Below, in pieces: positions 18,035 through 27,000 of a stretch of 64,000 bases of DNA. The notes under the pieces are model-generated. The model searched no databases. It saw only the letters and a program-made list of their open reading frames with translations, and was not told the DNA's origin. Source of the stretch: Kutzneria sp044547355 (lineage in GTDB: Bacteria; Actinomycetota; Actinomycetes; Mycobacteriales; Pseudonocardiaceae); contig NZ_JBIUAG010000004.1 in the NCBI RefSeq assembly GCF_044547355.1, positions 372,001 through 436,000 on the forward strand. Reading direction: 5' to 3'. The translations under genes and the position numbers were made by a program. Numbering within the stretch: the first letter of the stretch is position 1; every line of letters begins with the position of its first letter.

Positions 18035-19012
18035 GTGAAGCTGGTCGTCACCGGCGGAGCTGGCTATGTCGGAAGCGTGAGCGCGGCGCGGCTGGTGGAA
18101 GCCGGCCATGAGGTCGTGGTGGTGGACGACCTGTCCACCGGGCACGCCGACGCCGTACCGGAGGGGGTGCGCTTCGTCGAGGGCGACATCGCCGAGGTCG
18201 CCGGGCCGCTGCTGGCCGAGGGCTTCGACGGTGTGCTGCACTGCGCGGCCAAGTCCCTGGTCGGCGAGTCCATGCAGGACCCGGCCAAGTACTGGAACGG
18301 CAACGTGGTCACCTCGCTGCGGCTGCTGGAGGCGATGCGCGACAACGGCACCCAGCGGCTGGTGTTCTCCTCGACCGCGGCCACCTACGGCGAGCCCGAG
18401 CAGGTCCCGATCGTGGAGACCACGCCGACCCGGCCGACCAACACCTACGGCGCGACCAAACTGGCCATCGACTACGCCATCACCTCGTTCGCCACCGCGC
18501 ACGGCCTGGCCGGCATGAGCCTGCGCTACTTCAACGTGGCCGGCGCGTACGTGGCCCCCGAGGTCAAGCACCTCGGCGAGCGGCACGCGGTGGAGACGCA
18601 TCTGATCCCGATCGTGCTCCAGGTGGCGCTCGGCCAGCGCGAGAAGGTCCAGATGTACGGCGACGACTGGCCGACCGAGGACGGCACCTGCGTCCGCGAC
18701 TACATCCACGTGCTCGACCTGGCCGAGGCGCACCTGCTGGCGATGGAGCACGCCAAGCCCGGCCGGCACGGCATCTACAACCTGGGCAGCGGCTTCGGTT
18801 TCTCCGTCAAGCAGGTGATCGACACCTGCCGGCAGGTCACCGGGCACGAGATCCCGGCCGAGGTGGCGCCGCGGCGGGCGGGGGACCCGGCCGTGCTCGT
18901 CGCCTCCAGCGAGCGGGCCCGGCAGGAACTGGGCTGGCAGCCCAAGCACGAGGACCTGGCGTCGATCGTCGGCGACGCGTGGGCGTTCGCCCGCGCCAGG
19001 CGGGGGGACTGA
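18035..19012 (+). CDS. galE: UDP-glucose 4-epimerase
   Basis: The 325-residue extended SDR starts with the NAD-binding GGAGYVGS motif. The catalytic residues lie in FSSTAATYGE (Ser/Thr) and TYGATKLAID (Tyr-x-x-x-Lys). C-terminal YNLGSGFGFSVKQVI is typical of GalE. It interconverts UDP-glucose and UDP-galactose, and its position after galK supports galactose use or cell-wall galactan precursor supply. The S9 peptidase gene starts 3 nt after its stop, so the two are probably co-transcribed. Confidence 0.95.
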   Translation: MKLVVTGGAGYVGSVSAARLVEAGHEVVVVDDLSTGHADAVPEGVRFVEGDIAEVAGPLLAEGFDGVLHCAAKSLVGESMQDPAKYWNGNVVTSLRLLEAMRDNGTQRLVFSSTAATYGEPEQVPIVETTPTRPTNTYGATKLAIDYAITSFATAHGLAGMSLRYFNVAGAYVAPEVKHLGERHAVETHLIPIVLQVALGQREKVQMYGDDWPTEDGTCVRDYIHVLDLAEAHLLAMEHAKPGRHGIYNLGSGFGFSVKQVIDTCRQVTGHEIPAEVAPRRAGDPAVLVASSERARQELGWQPKHEDLASIVGDAWAFARARRGD

Positions 19013-19015
19013 GCA

Positions 19016-21043
19016 ATGACCGATTTCACCGATCTGGACGCCGTGGCCAAGCTGCCGCGGATCGGCTCGCTCGCGCTGTCGCCGGACGGCACGCGGCTGG
19101 TCGCCACCACCGCGGAGCTCGCGCCGGACGGCAAGAGCTGGCAGTCCGCGCTGTGGGAGGTCGACCCGGCCGGCTCACGGCCGGCGCGCCGGCTCACCCG
19201 GGCCGCCAAGGGCGAGTCCTCGCCGGTGTTCACGCCCGACGGCTCCGTGCTGTTCGTGAGCTCCCGGGCCAACGCCGAGGCCAAGCCCGGCGACGACAAG
19301 GAGACCTCGGCGCTGTGGCTGCTGCCGTCCTCCGGTGAGGCCCGGCAGGTGTACGCCCCGGCCGGCGGCGTCTCCGGGGTCTGCGTTGCCCGCGACGCCG
19401 GCACCCTCGTCGTCACCACCGCCGCGCTGCACGGCGCCGCCGTCGGCGACGAGGACAAGGAGCGCCGCAAGGCCCGCGAGGACGCCGGCGTGACCGCGAT
19501 CCTGCACGAGGCCTACCCGGTCCGGTACTGGGACCACGACCTCGGGCCCGACCGGCCGCGCGTCGTCTCCGCCCCCGCCATCACCGGCGAGGACTGGGTC
19601 ACCGACGTCGTCGAGCTCACCCGGGACATCCCGCACCCGGTCTCCGGCGCGGTCGTCAGCCCCGACGGGCAGTGGGTCGTGTACGGCGTCAGCGAGGAGA
19701 TCACCGCCGCCTACGGCCAGCGTGACCTGCTTCGGGTCGTGCGCTCCGACGGCACCGGCGACCGCGAGCTCGCCGCCGACCGCACCCTCGGCGACGGTCC
19801 CGCGTACGCGTACTCGAACGCCGTCTTCCTGCCCGACTCCTCCGGTGTCATCGCCATCCGCGGCACCGAGTCCACCGAGCAGGAAAGCCCGCGCTACGAC
19901 CTCGTGCTCATCACCCTGGCCGACGGCGCCATACGGCCGCTGACCGCCGATTTCCCCGACTGGTCCGAGGATCCCTCCGTCTCCCCCGACGGCCGGGTCG
20001 TCTACTTCTTCGCCAACCGCTCCGGCCACCGTCCCCTGTGGCGGCTCGACCTGGAGTCCGGCGAGATCACCCGGCTCACCGGCGACGGGCACTACAGCGG
20101 GCTCTGCGTCGCCGCCGACGGCTCCGCCCTCTACGCGCTGCGGGACTCCATCGCCCATCCGCCGCAGCCCGTCCGGCTCGACCCCGTCGCCACCGAGCAG
20201 GATCCCGCCTTCCTTCCCGCGCCCGGCGTCGTCGAGTCACTGCCCGGCACGCTCACCGAGGTCTCCACCACCGTCGCCGACGGCCGCGCCGTGCGGGCCT
20301 GGCTCGCCCTGCCCGCCGGGGCCTCCAAGGACTCGCCCGCGCCCCTGGTCCTGTGGGTGCACGGCGGTCCCATGATGAGCTGGAACGCCTGGTCGTGGCG
20401 GTGGAACCCGTGGCTGCTGGTCGCTCGGGGCTACGCCATCCTCATGCCCGACCCCGCCCTGTCCACCGGCTACGGCCGCGACATGATCCAGGCCGGCTGG
20501 GGCTCCTGGGGCGGCGCTCCGTACACCGACCTGATGGCCATCACCGACGTCACCGTCGAACGACCCGACATCGACGAGGGCCGCACCGCCGCCATGGGCG
20601 GCTCCTTCGGCGGCTACATGGCCAACTGGATCGCCACCCAGACCGACCGCTTCGACGCCATCGTCACGCACGCGTCGCTGTGGAACCTGGACGCCTTCAC
20701 CGGCACCACCGACGCGTCGTTCTACTGGATGCGGGAGATGACCGATCCCCTTCGGTCCACCGAACGCATCCTCGCCAACTCCCCGCACCTGCGCGTCGCC
20801 GACATCAGCACGCCCATGCTCGTCATCCACGGCGACAAGGACTACCGCGTCCCCATCGGCGAGGGCATCCGCCTCTACTTCGACCTCGTCCGCCACGGCG
20901 TGCCCGCCAAGTTCCTGTACTACCCCACCGAGAACCACTGGATCCTCACCCCGGGCAACTCCAAGGTCTGGTACGAGACCGTCCTCGCCTTCCTCGCCGA
21001 GCACCTCCTCGGCGAGAAGTGGGACCGCCCCGCCCTGGTCTGA
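19016..21043 (+). CDS. S9-family prolyl oligopeptidase/acylaminoacyl-peptidase
   Basis: The 675-residue cytoplasmic protein has an N-terminal beta-propeller with repeated SPDG motifs and a C-terminal alpha/beta-hydrolase domain from about residue 400. The catalytic triad is S530 in GGSFGGYMAN, D609 in HGDKDYRVP and H641 in TENHWI. Enzymes of this kind cleave short peptides, often with blocked N-termini. No signal peptide is seen. It ends before a strong terminator and is convergent with padR. Confidence 0.93.
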   Translation: MTDFTDLDAVAKLPRIGSLALSPDGTRLVATTAELAPDGKSWQSALWEVDPAGSRPARRLTRAAKGESSPVFTPDGSVLFVSSRANAEAKPGDDKETSALWLLPSSGEARQVYAPAGGVSGVCVARDAGTLVVTTAALHGAAVGDEDKERRKAREDAGVTAILHEAYPVRYWDHDLGPDRPRVVSAPAITGEDWVTDVVELTRDIPHPVSGAVVSPDGQWVVYGVSEEITAAYGQRDLLRVVRSDGTGDRELAADRTLGDGPAYAYSNAVFLPDSSGVIAIRGTESTEQESPRYDLVLITLADGAIRPLTADFPDWSEDPSVSPDGRVVYFFANRSGHRPLWRLDLESGEITRLTGDGHYSGLCVAADGSALYALRDSIAHPPQPVRLDPVATEQDPAFLPAPGVVESLPGTLTEVSTTVADGRAVRAWLALPAGASKDSPAPLVLWVHGGPMMSWNAWSWRWNPWLLVARGYAILMPDPALSTGYGRDMIQAGWGSWGGAPYTDLMAITDVTVERPDIDEGRTAAMGGSFGGYMANWIATQTDRFDAIVTHASLWNLDAFTGTTDASFYWMREMTDPLRSTERILANSPHLRVADISTPMLVIHGDKDYRVPIGEGIRLYFDLVRHGVPAKFLYYPTENHWILTPGNSKVWYETVLAFLAEHLLGEKWDRPALV

Positions 21044-21074
21044 GCCCCGCCACCACGCAACACCGTCACCGCGC

Positions 21075-21103
21075 AACGGCCCGCCGGCATCCGGCGGGCC
21101 GTT
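21075..21103. terminator. Hairpin terminator after the S9 peptidase gene
   Basis: A 13-bp perfect stem, AACGGCCCGCCGG / CCGGCGGGCCGTT, with a CAT loop is followed by TTGCTTTG on the plus strand. The remaining 166 nt to the padR stop hold nothing recognisable. Confidence 0.8.
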
Positions 21104-21269
21104 TGCTTTGTGCCCCAATCACCATCGAACCACCACCGGAGCCCGTTCGCCTGTGCCGAGCACAGCCGCGACAGCACCGCCTGCCAGGCTTCTCTCCACA
21201 CACCGGGCTTCCCGGTCGGGCAGCCCCCCTTGGTTTCCTTGCCCGGCAAGCACTTTCCGACCCCTGCCG

Positions 21270-21851
21270 CTACTCCGTGCCGGGGTCCCGCATCTCGGCG
21301 GCCCAGCGGGCACGGATCAGGTCGGCGCTGCGGCGGCACCAGTCCAGGTTCTCCTGCTCGAACCGCTTGCCACGCAGGCAGGTCAGGTAGGGGCCGACGC
21401 GTTCACCGGTGGCGAGAAAGGTGTCCTCGTCGAGGTCGCCGCGCAGGGCCTGGAGGGTGCCGTCGAACAGTTCGACCTTGGCGGCGGCCTGCACCGCCCG
21501 CTCCTCGAGCTGCGCGACCACGGCCCGCGCATCGGTCCGGTCCACTGCGTGGACCTTGACCAGGAGGTCGTCCCGGATGACCGCGGGCTTGGCGTCCGTC
21601 TCGGCGAACCGGAGGAGCTCGGCCACCCCGGCCTCGGTCACCGTGTAGACGCGCTTGTTGGGCCGGTCGAGCTGGATCACCAGCCGACCGTCGACAAGGC
21701 CGGACTTCTCCAGCTTGGCCAGCTCGAGATACAGCTGCTGCGGCGCCGCGTACCAGAAGTTGGCCACGCCGGTGTCGAACACCTTGGCCAGCTGGTACCC
21801 GCTGAACTCACCGCCGAGCAGCACAGCCAGCACCGCATGCCGCAACGCCAT
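21270..21851 (-). CDS. PadR-family transcriptional regulator
   Basis: The 193-residue protein starts MALRHAVLAVLLGGEFSGYQ, the PadR N-terminus, continues with the winged helix (YLELAKLEKSGLVDG and NKRVYTVTEAGVAEL) and ends in the C-terminal dimerisation helices of the PadR/Vir domain. The helix pair around WCRRSADLIRARW is typical of subfamily 1. It is divergent from an NTF2-like/LLM oxidoreductase pair, the likely target, with an unusually long 392-nt spacer containing a minisatellite. Confidence 0.9.
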   Translation of the reverse strand: MALRHAVLAVLLGGEFSGYQLAKVFDTGVANFWYAAPQQLYLELAKLEKSGLVDGRLVIQLDRPNKRVYTVTEAGVAELLRFAETDAKPAVIRDDLLVKVHAVDRTDARAVVAQLEERAVQAAAKVELFDGTLQALRGDLDEDTFLATGERVGPYLTCLRGKRFEQENLDWCRRSADLIRARWAAEMRDPGTE

Positions 21852-22020
21852 CGGCCGCCCTCCCTCTCCCGCCCGCTCATCTCCGCAGGCCCTCGCCCCG
21901 CACCGTCGACCGGACGGTCTTCGGCCGCGGTCGGCCCAGGTCCGGCCACTGCCGCCGGCAGCCGCCACAACGCGCGACCACATCCACGCCCAACCACATC
22001 CACATCCGTGGCCACACCGC

Positions 22021-22170
22021 GTCCACATCCGCGTCCACATCCGCGTCCACATCCGCGTCCACATCCGCGTCCACATCCGCGTCCACATCCGCGTCCACAT
22101 CCGCGTCCACATCCGCGTCCGCGTCCGTGGCCGCGTCCGTGGCCGTGGCCGTGGCCGTGGCCGTGGCCGG
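22021..22170. repeat. 12-bp minisatellite grading into hexamer repeats
   Basis: Eight exact, contiguous copies of GTCCACATCCGC occupy 22021-22116. They pass into GTCCGC and then about six GTGGCC hexamers up to 22170. Isolated relatives (CCACATCC) extend leftward to about 21980. The array lies in the divergent padR spacer. The unit is a multiple of three, so all frames stay open across it, which explains the periodic HIRV and DADV translations there. I do not treat those as proteins. Confidence 0.9.
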
Positions 22171-22212
22171 CTCAATCCTTGACCGGCGCGGGCACACTAG
22201 GCAAGACTGCGA

Positions 22213-22232
22213 CTAGTCAATTTTATGACTAG
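22213..22232. promoter_or_regulatory. Inverted repeat, candidate PadR operator
   Basis: CTAGTCA-N6-TGACTAG is a perfect 7-bp inverted repeat with an AT-rich spacer (ATTTTA), in sharp contrast to its GC-rich surroundings. It lies just before the AGGGAGG ribosome-binding site of the NTF2-like gene and probably overlaps its -10 region. Confidence 0.5.
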
Positions 22233-22243
22233 GGAGGCCTACC

Positions 22244-22729
22244 GTGTCCACCACCCCAGCGGCCGAGACCCGGGCCGCGGATTCCACCAGCGCGGACACA
22301 CCGGCGGCCAGGTCGACCGCCCGGCTGCGCGCGGCGGTCGAGCAGGGCGACCACGACGCCATCGTGGAGCTGTTCCGCGAGGACATCGTGTTCCACAGCC
22401 CGGTCAAGTTCCGGCCGTTCGAGGGCCTGCCCACCGTGAGCGCGCTGTTCACGGTGCTGCTGCGCACCTTCGAGGACTTCCGCTACGTCGGCGAGCTGTC
22501 CGGCGATGTGGAGGGCGACGCGGAGTCGCGCGTGCTGGTGTTCCGTGCCAGGGTCGGCGACAAGCAGATCCACGGCATCGACATGATCCAGTTCGACGAC
22601 GAGGGCCGGATCGCCACGTTCACGGTGATGGTGCGCCCCCAGTCGGCGGCCATGGCGCTGAGCGACGCGGTGTTCGCCGGACTGGTCGCCGACGGCGTCG
22701 TGCCCGCCCCGCAAGGAGGTCAGCAGTGA
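22244..22729 (+). CDS. NTF2-like (SnoaL-fold) protein
   Basis: The 161-residue protein starts at GTG 22244 after AGGGAGG. After a Thr/Ala-rich leader (about 25 residues) it shows the cone-fold pattern LRAAVEQGDHDAIVELFREDIVFHSPV and ends IQFDDEGRIATFTVMVRP. NTF2-like proteins include ketosteroid-isomerase-like enzymes and small-molecule binders. Its stop overlaps the next start by 4 nt (GTGA), so it works with the LLM oxidoreductase, perhaps in xenobiotic or polyketide-like substrate turnover. Confidence 0.85.
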   Translation: MSTTPAAETRAADSTSADTPAARSTARLRAAVEQGDHDAIVELFREDIVFHSPVKFRPFEGLPTVSALFTVLLRTFEDFRYVGELSGDVEGDAESRVLVFRARVGDKQIHGIDMIQFDDEGRIATFTVMVRPQSAAMALSDAVFAGLVADGVVPAPQGGQQ

Positions 22730-23748
22730 AGCTCGGCTACCACACGGGATACTGGTCGTCCGGGCCGCCGGCCGGCGTCGCCGAGGCCGTGGTCGAGGCC
22801 GACCGCCTCGGGTTCGACTCGGTGTGGACGGCCGAGGCCTACGGCTCCGACGCGCTCACCCCGCTGGCCTGGTGGGGCGCGGCGACCAGGAACATCAAGC
22901 TGGCCACCAACATCATGCAGATGTCGGCCCGCACCCCGGCCGCCGCCGGCATGGCCGCGATCACCCTGGACCACCTGTCCGGCGGCCGTTTTGTGCTCGG
23001 CCTCGGCGCGTCCGGCCCCCAGGTCGTCGAGGGCTGGTACGGCCAGCCCTACCCGCGGCCGCTGGCCCGCACCCGCGAGTACATCGACATCGTGCGCAAG
23101 GTCGTGGCCCGCGAGATCGTCGACTACCAGGGCGAGTTCTTCCAGCTGCCCTACCCGGGCGGCGCCGGCCTCGGCAAGCCGCTCAAGTCCACCGTGCACC
23201 CGCTGCGCGCCGAGATCCCGATCTTCCTCGCCGCCGAGGGCCCGAAGAACGTGGCGCTGGCCGCCGAGATCGCCGACGGCTGGCTGCCGCTGTTCTACTC
23301 GCCCAAGGTCGACGGCTTCTTCCGGGCCGCCCTGGCCGAGGGCTTCGGCCGCCCCGGCGCCCGACACACCCTCGACGACTTCGAGGTCGCCGCGAGCGTG
23401 CCGGTGCTGGTGCACGACGACGTGGAGCAGGCCGCGGACTTCATCCGCCCCATGCTCGCCCTCTACATCGGCGGCATGGGCGCGAAGGGCGCCAACTTCC
23501 ACCGGGACGCCATCGCCCGCCTCGGCTACGAGGCCGAATGCGATCGGATCCAGGACCTGTACCTGGCCGGCGACAAGAAGGCGGCGATCGCCGCCGTGCC
23601 CACCAGGATGGTCGAGGACCTCGCGCTGATCGGTCCCGCGGCCAAGATCCGCGACGAGCTGCCGGCCTGGGAGGAGACCGTGATCACCACTCTGCTGGTG
23701 CAGGGCGACGTCAACGCCGTGCGCAAGATCGCCGAACTGTTCTCCTGA
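22726..23748 (+). CDS. LLM-class F420-dependent oxidoreductase
   Basis: The 340-residue TIM-barrel protein begins VKLGYHTGYWSSGPP after a strong AAGGAGG. It has the luciferase-like substrate/cofactor segments DSVWTAEAYGSDALTPLAWW and FVLGLGASGPQVVEGW. This subfamily usually uses F420 rather than FMN. The first start codon overlaps the NTF2-like stop. The substrate is unknown; regulation by the divergent PadR is likely. Confidence 0.9.
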   Translation: MKLGYHTGYWSSGPPAGVAEAVVEADRLGFDSVWTAEAYGSDALTPLAWWGAATRNIKLATNIMQMSARTPAAAGMAAITLDHLSGGRFVLGLGASGPQVVEGWYGQPYPRPLARTREYIDIVRKVVAREIVDYQGEFFQLPYPGGAGLGKPLKSTVHPLRAEIPIFLAAEGPKNVALAAEIADGWLPLFYSPKVDGFFRAALAEGFGRPGARHTLDDFEVAASVPVLVHDDVEQAADFIRPMLALYIGGMGAKGANFHRDAIARLGYEAECDRIQDLYLAGDKKAAIAAVPTRMVEDLALIGPAAKIRDELPAWEETVITTLLVQGDVNAVRKIAELFS

Positions 23749-24654
23749 TCCACCACCACCTTTCTGATCGGCGCCGCTCGTCCCGGGGCCCGTCCACCAC
23801 CGGCCGGGCCCCGGCCCGTCGCCGCCGGCCTGAGCAAGAGGCAACGGCGAACCGTCGGCGGGGGACCCGTGGTCGATGGACGGGCCCCGGCTCCGGACCG
23901 GATCGCCCCTGGGCGGCGACCGCGATCCTGAGCAGTGCGGCCCGGAATCGTCTATCGGCTGAGAAACCCACCAGAAGACAGGCCACGGTTGGCATCGAAG
24001 TCACGCGCACGGGATCGGACCGCGCCTTCGACAGCACACCGTGTGCCAGACCTGGTGGCAGACAACGGCTATAGCCCGGTTCGGTCGTCAGCAGGCGATG
24101 AGCTGCCCTGACCGCGACCGGTGGATCCACCGACAGACGGTGATCCGAGGGCTGGGCAGGCGATCCGAGTGTCGATCGCCTTGGGTGGAACCTAGTCGGG
24201 CTGGACCGGTGGGCTGAACCGGTGGGCTGGGGCCCGCCTGACCAGGGCGGGTCCCAGCCCGGCCCCGCCCCCGGACGCGCCGGTGAGGGGTTGCGACGCG
24301 AGGGGGCGCGGCCACTTCTGCCGTATCCGATCGGCAGAAGGCATGGCGGCCGGACGACGAAGGTGGTGCGGGCAAGCCGATCGTCCGGCCATCCGGGTTC
24401 GGGGCCGGGACCCGGGCTGCGGGGCGGGTCCCGGCCGGCCCCGTGCCGTTCGCGCGACAGCGGGATGTCGCGGCGGGCGCGGCTCGGGGCGGCGCCTGCC
24501 GGGGGCCGTCCGGCAGGAGGTTCACCGGCCTCAGGTGGACATGTCGTGCTCCTTGCCTGTGTGGTCTCGTTCCTCGGGCGGGCCGGCGGATTTCGCCGCT
24601 ACACCACCGAGTTCGCGTGCCGGGCTGGCAGGACCGCCCGCCAGCGGGGACAGG
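23749..24654. other. 906-bp gap without a convincing gene
   Basis: No frame shows the strong third-position G/C bias of real genes over a useful length. Visible structure includes a tandem ACCGGTGGGCTG pair near 24207-24233, an inverted repeat CTTCTGCCG / CGGCAGAAG near 24314-24340, and several GGGACCC/GGGTCCC pairs near 24400-24440. The region may be a decayed gene, or hold the terminators of the flanking LLM and DUF4192 genes, which converge here. Confidence 0.4.
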
Positions 24655-25788
24655 TCAGGCCGAGGGATCGTCGGCCGGCGCGCCATCGGACCCGGCCGCC
24701 TCGGCAGGTTCTCCCGAGGAATCGGCCGGCTGGTCCGAAGGACGGGCCGGGGCGGCCGTGTCAGTGGCCTCGTCGACCGTCCCGTTGCGCTCGGTGGCGA
24801 TGTCGATCTGCGCGTCGACGGCGGCGTCCGTAAGGGCTTGATGGATCTGGGCGAGGGGCATGCCGTACTCGATGGCGCCCTGGAGCAGACCCGTGAGGTT
24901 GTGGTCGGCCTGCGAGTTGCGGGCCTGTTCGAGGGCGACGTTGGCCAGGGCGCCGTCGCCCCGCAGGTAGGCGGAGGCGGCGAGCAGGGAGGCGGCCTCG
25001 GCGCGTTCGGGCGGAGGAAGGTGGCGGGTGAGCTGGAGCCAGAGTTTCTCGGCGGCGGGCATGGTCGCGGGGTCGAGAGTGAAGCCGAGGCACGCGTCGC
25101 GGACCCGCGGGTCGGACAGGGCGAGGGCGAGCCGGACGAACTCCTCGTCGGCGGACGGTCGGGCGCCGGCCTCGACGGTGGCGCGAACGACGGCGAGGTG
25201 TTCGGCGCTGAGCGCGCGGCCAGCCTGGCTGGTGACGTCGAGCAGGCTGCTGAGCCTGATCATGCGCTCGGGCTCGGGCGGTTCGAGGAGCCGGGCGAGG
25301 TCGTCTCGGCTCTCGTAGGTGACGTGTCCGGCAAGCGTCATCGCGGCGGCGCACTCGGTCCCGGCCGGATCGGGCACCTCGCCCTGACAGTCCGAATGCA
25401 GGTAGCAGCGCCAGGGCGCACCGCCGATGGCGGCGGGTGTCCACAGGGCGTGCAGCACGAGTATGCCGGCGGCGGTCATGGCGGCGACCGTCCGACGCAC
25501 GAGGGCCCGGTGCGCCGGATCGCGATCGGCGCACACCACCAGAAGCACCACGTGCTCGGCCTGAGCCTGCCGTACCGGCCGCATGAGGCGTCCGACGACC
25601 GCGGCGTGGATTTCGGGCGGCGGCACGTCCACTCGCACGGTGTGGCTGACGATGCTGTTCCTCAGCGACACGACGAGGAACGAGTTGGCGGGGTGGAAGC
25701 CCAACAGCGACGGGGTCGCGGCGATCAGCGCGCCGGCGTCGGCGAGCTTGACGACCTGGTCCTGGTTGGGGCGTGCGGCGGTGTCCAT
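24655..25788 (-). CDS. DUF4192 protein
   Basis: The 377-residue protein opens with VKLADAGALIAATPSLLGFHPANSFLVVSLR, the DUF4192 hallmark (P-x-L-L-G-F-x-P). The C-terminal 35 residues are a low-complexity Ala/Pro/Asp/Ser tail. The family is restricted to actinobacteria and has no known function that I can name. It is probably cytoplasmic. It is convergent with the LLM gene across the 906-bp gap. Confidence 0.85.
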   Translation of the reverse strand: MDTAARPNQDQVVKLADAGALIAATPSLLGFHPANSFLVVSLRNSIVSHTVRVDVPPPEIHAAVVGRLMRPVRQAQAEHVVLLVVCADRDPAHRALVRRTVAAMTAAGILVLHALWTPAAIGGAPWRCYLHSDCQGEVPDPAGTECAAAMTLAGHVTYESRDDLARLLEPPEPERMIRLSSLLDVTSQAGRALSAEHLAVVRATVEAGARPSADEEFVRLALALSDPRVRDACLGFTLDPATMPAAEKLWLQLTRHLPPPERAEAASLLAASAYLRGDGALANVALEQARNSQADHNLTGLLQGAIEYGMPLAQIHQALTDAAVDAQIDIATERNGTVDEATDTAAPARPSDQPADSSGEPAEAAGSDGAPADDPSA

Positions 25789-25914
25789 GCCGCCACACTG
25801 CTCGCACGCCGGACCGCGACCGGGGCCGTGAAGATCGAGATGTGGACAACTCGGGCCCTGTGGACAACTCGGCCGTTTCCGGTCGTTTTCCGCCGGGGCC
25901 GGCCGGGATGTGTG

Positions 25915-26364
25915 CTAATGGCCGAGGTGACCCGTGGACGGCCGGGATCTGTGCAGCTCAAGGCCGGTGTCGACGAGGTCGACCCTGGCCAGCGCGGCCA
26001 CCTCCGACAGCGGAATCCAGGCCGCTTTGTCGGTCGAGCCGTCGATCTCGTCACGGAGCTCGCCACCGACGATCCGGGCCTCGTAGACGACGCGCAGGGC
26101 GTGGAAATCCGTCTCGCCGCCGAACCTGCGGGCATACCGGCGGCGCATGGTGTGCACGCCGAGCAGGCTCTGCACCTCGGCCTGGTAGCCGGTCTCCTCC
26201 TCGACCTCGCGGCGCACCGCGTGGAACGGGTCCTCACCGTGCTCGATGCCGCCGCCGGGCAACGTCCACAGCTTGCCCTCCGGCCCCACCCACCGGGCCA
26301 GCAGCACCGCGCCGTCCCGCACGCAGACCGCGTACGCGGCGACCCTCAACCGCTCGTTGGCCAT
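25915..26364 (-). CDS. Nudix hydrolase
   Basis: From ATG 26364 the protein has 149 residues. The Nudix box is complete: G38-x5-E44-x7-R52-E53-V-x-E56-E57-x-G59. The N-terminal MANERLRVAAYAVCV and the ARWVGPEGKLWTLPGGG segment are typical of small MutT-like enzymes acting on nucleoside diphosphate derivatives. The exact substrate cannot be read from sequence. It is divergent from the membrane-protein/two-component operon. Confidence 0.9.
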   Translation of the reverse strand: MANERLRVAAYAVCVRDGAVLLARWVGPEGKLWTLPGGGIEHGEDPFHAVRREVEEETGYQAEVQSLLGVHTMRRRYARRFGGETDFHALRVVYEARIVGGELRDEIDGSTDKAAWIPLSEVAALARVDLVDTGLELHRSRPSTGHLGH

Positions 26365-26503
26365 CCAGCCCTCCTGTCCTCCACCCACGGGTTGATACCG
26401 CATTCAACCCCGCTCCCACCTGGGGACCGACGAAATCCGCGCCGCGCGGGACGAGTCTTGGACCCGTGCCGGAGCGGCACAAGGAGATCGAGGAGAAGGC
26501 GAA

Positions 26504-26992
26504 ATGTCCACGCTGGTGTTCATCCTGATCGGCGCGCTGGTGGTGCTGCGGGTCCTCGGCAAGCAGCTGGTGGGGTCGGTGGTCACGGCACGGTCGCTCG
26601 TGCTGATGCCGGCGATCCTGATCGTGCTCGGACTGGGCTCGGCGGCCTCCGCGATCGGCCTCGCCCGCCCCGGCGAGATCCTGTTCTTCCTGTTCGACGC
26701 GGTGCTCGTGGTGGGCCTCGGCCTGGCCCGGGGCGCCTCCACCCGGCTCAGCCTGCGGGACGGCGCGCTGTTCCAGAAGGGCACCGCGCTGACCCTGGTG
26801 CTGTGGCTGGCGACGATCGGCGTGCGGGTCGGCGCCGCCTTCCTCGGCCAGTCCCTGGGCGTCGAGGGCACGCTGACCTCGGCGACGATCCTGCTGCTGT
26901 TCGGCGCCACCATCGCCGCCCAGAACGCGGTGATCTACCTCCGGGCGCAGCAGCAGCGGCTGCCGCTCGCGGTGGCCGCGCCGCGCCGCTAG
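26504..26992 (+). CDS. Small membrane protein, DUF1453/CcdC-like
   Basis: 162 residues with four hydrophobic segments (around 3-20, 32-50, 60-76 and 95-140) and short polar links such as ARGASTRLSLRDGALFQKGT. The basic C-terminus (APRR) suggests a cytoplasmic end. It lies 8 nt upstream of the sensor kinase, so it is probably part of the signalling operon and may aid sensing. Confidence 0.75.
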   Translation: MSTLVFILIGALVVLRVLGKQLVGSVVTARSLVLMPAILIVLGLGSAASAIGLARPGEILFFLFDAVLVVGLGLARGASTRLSLRDGALFQKGTALTLVLWLATIGVRVGAAFLGQSLGVEGTLTSATILLLFGATIAAQNAVIYLRAQQQRLPLAVAAPRR

Positions 26993-27000
26993 AACCTGCG

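Noticed and set aside
22021..22116. Repeat array considered as a CRISPR
   Set aside because: Units are 12 bp and contiguous, without spacers, and no cas genes are present.
21877..22197. Minus-strand ORF encoding repeated DADV units
   Set aside because: It exists only because the 12-bp minisatellite keeps all frames open. It has no ribosome-binding site and ends in unrelated sequence.
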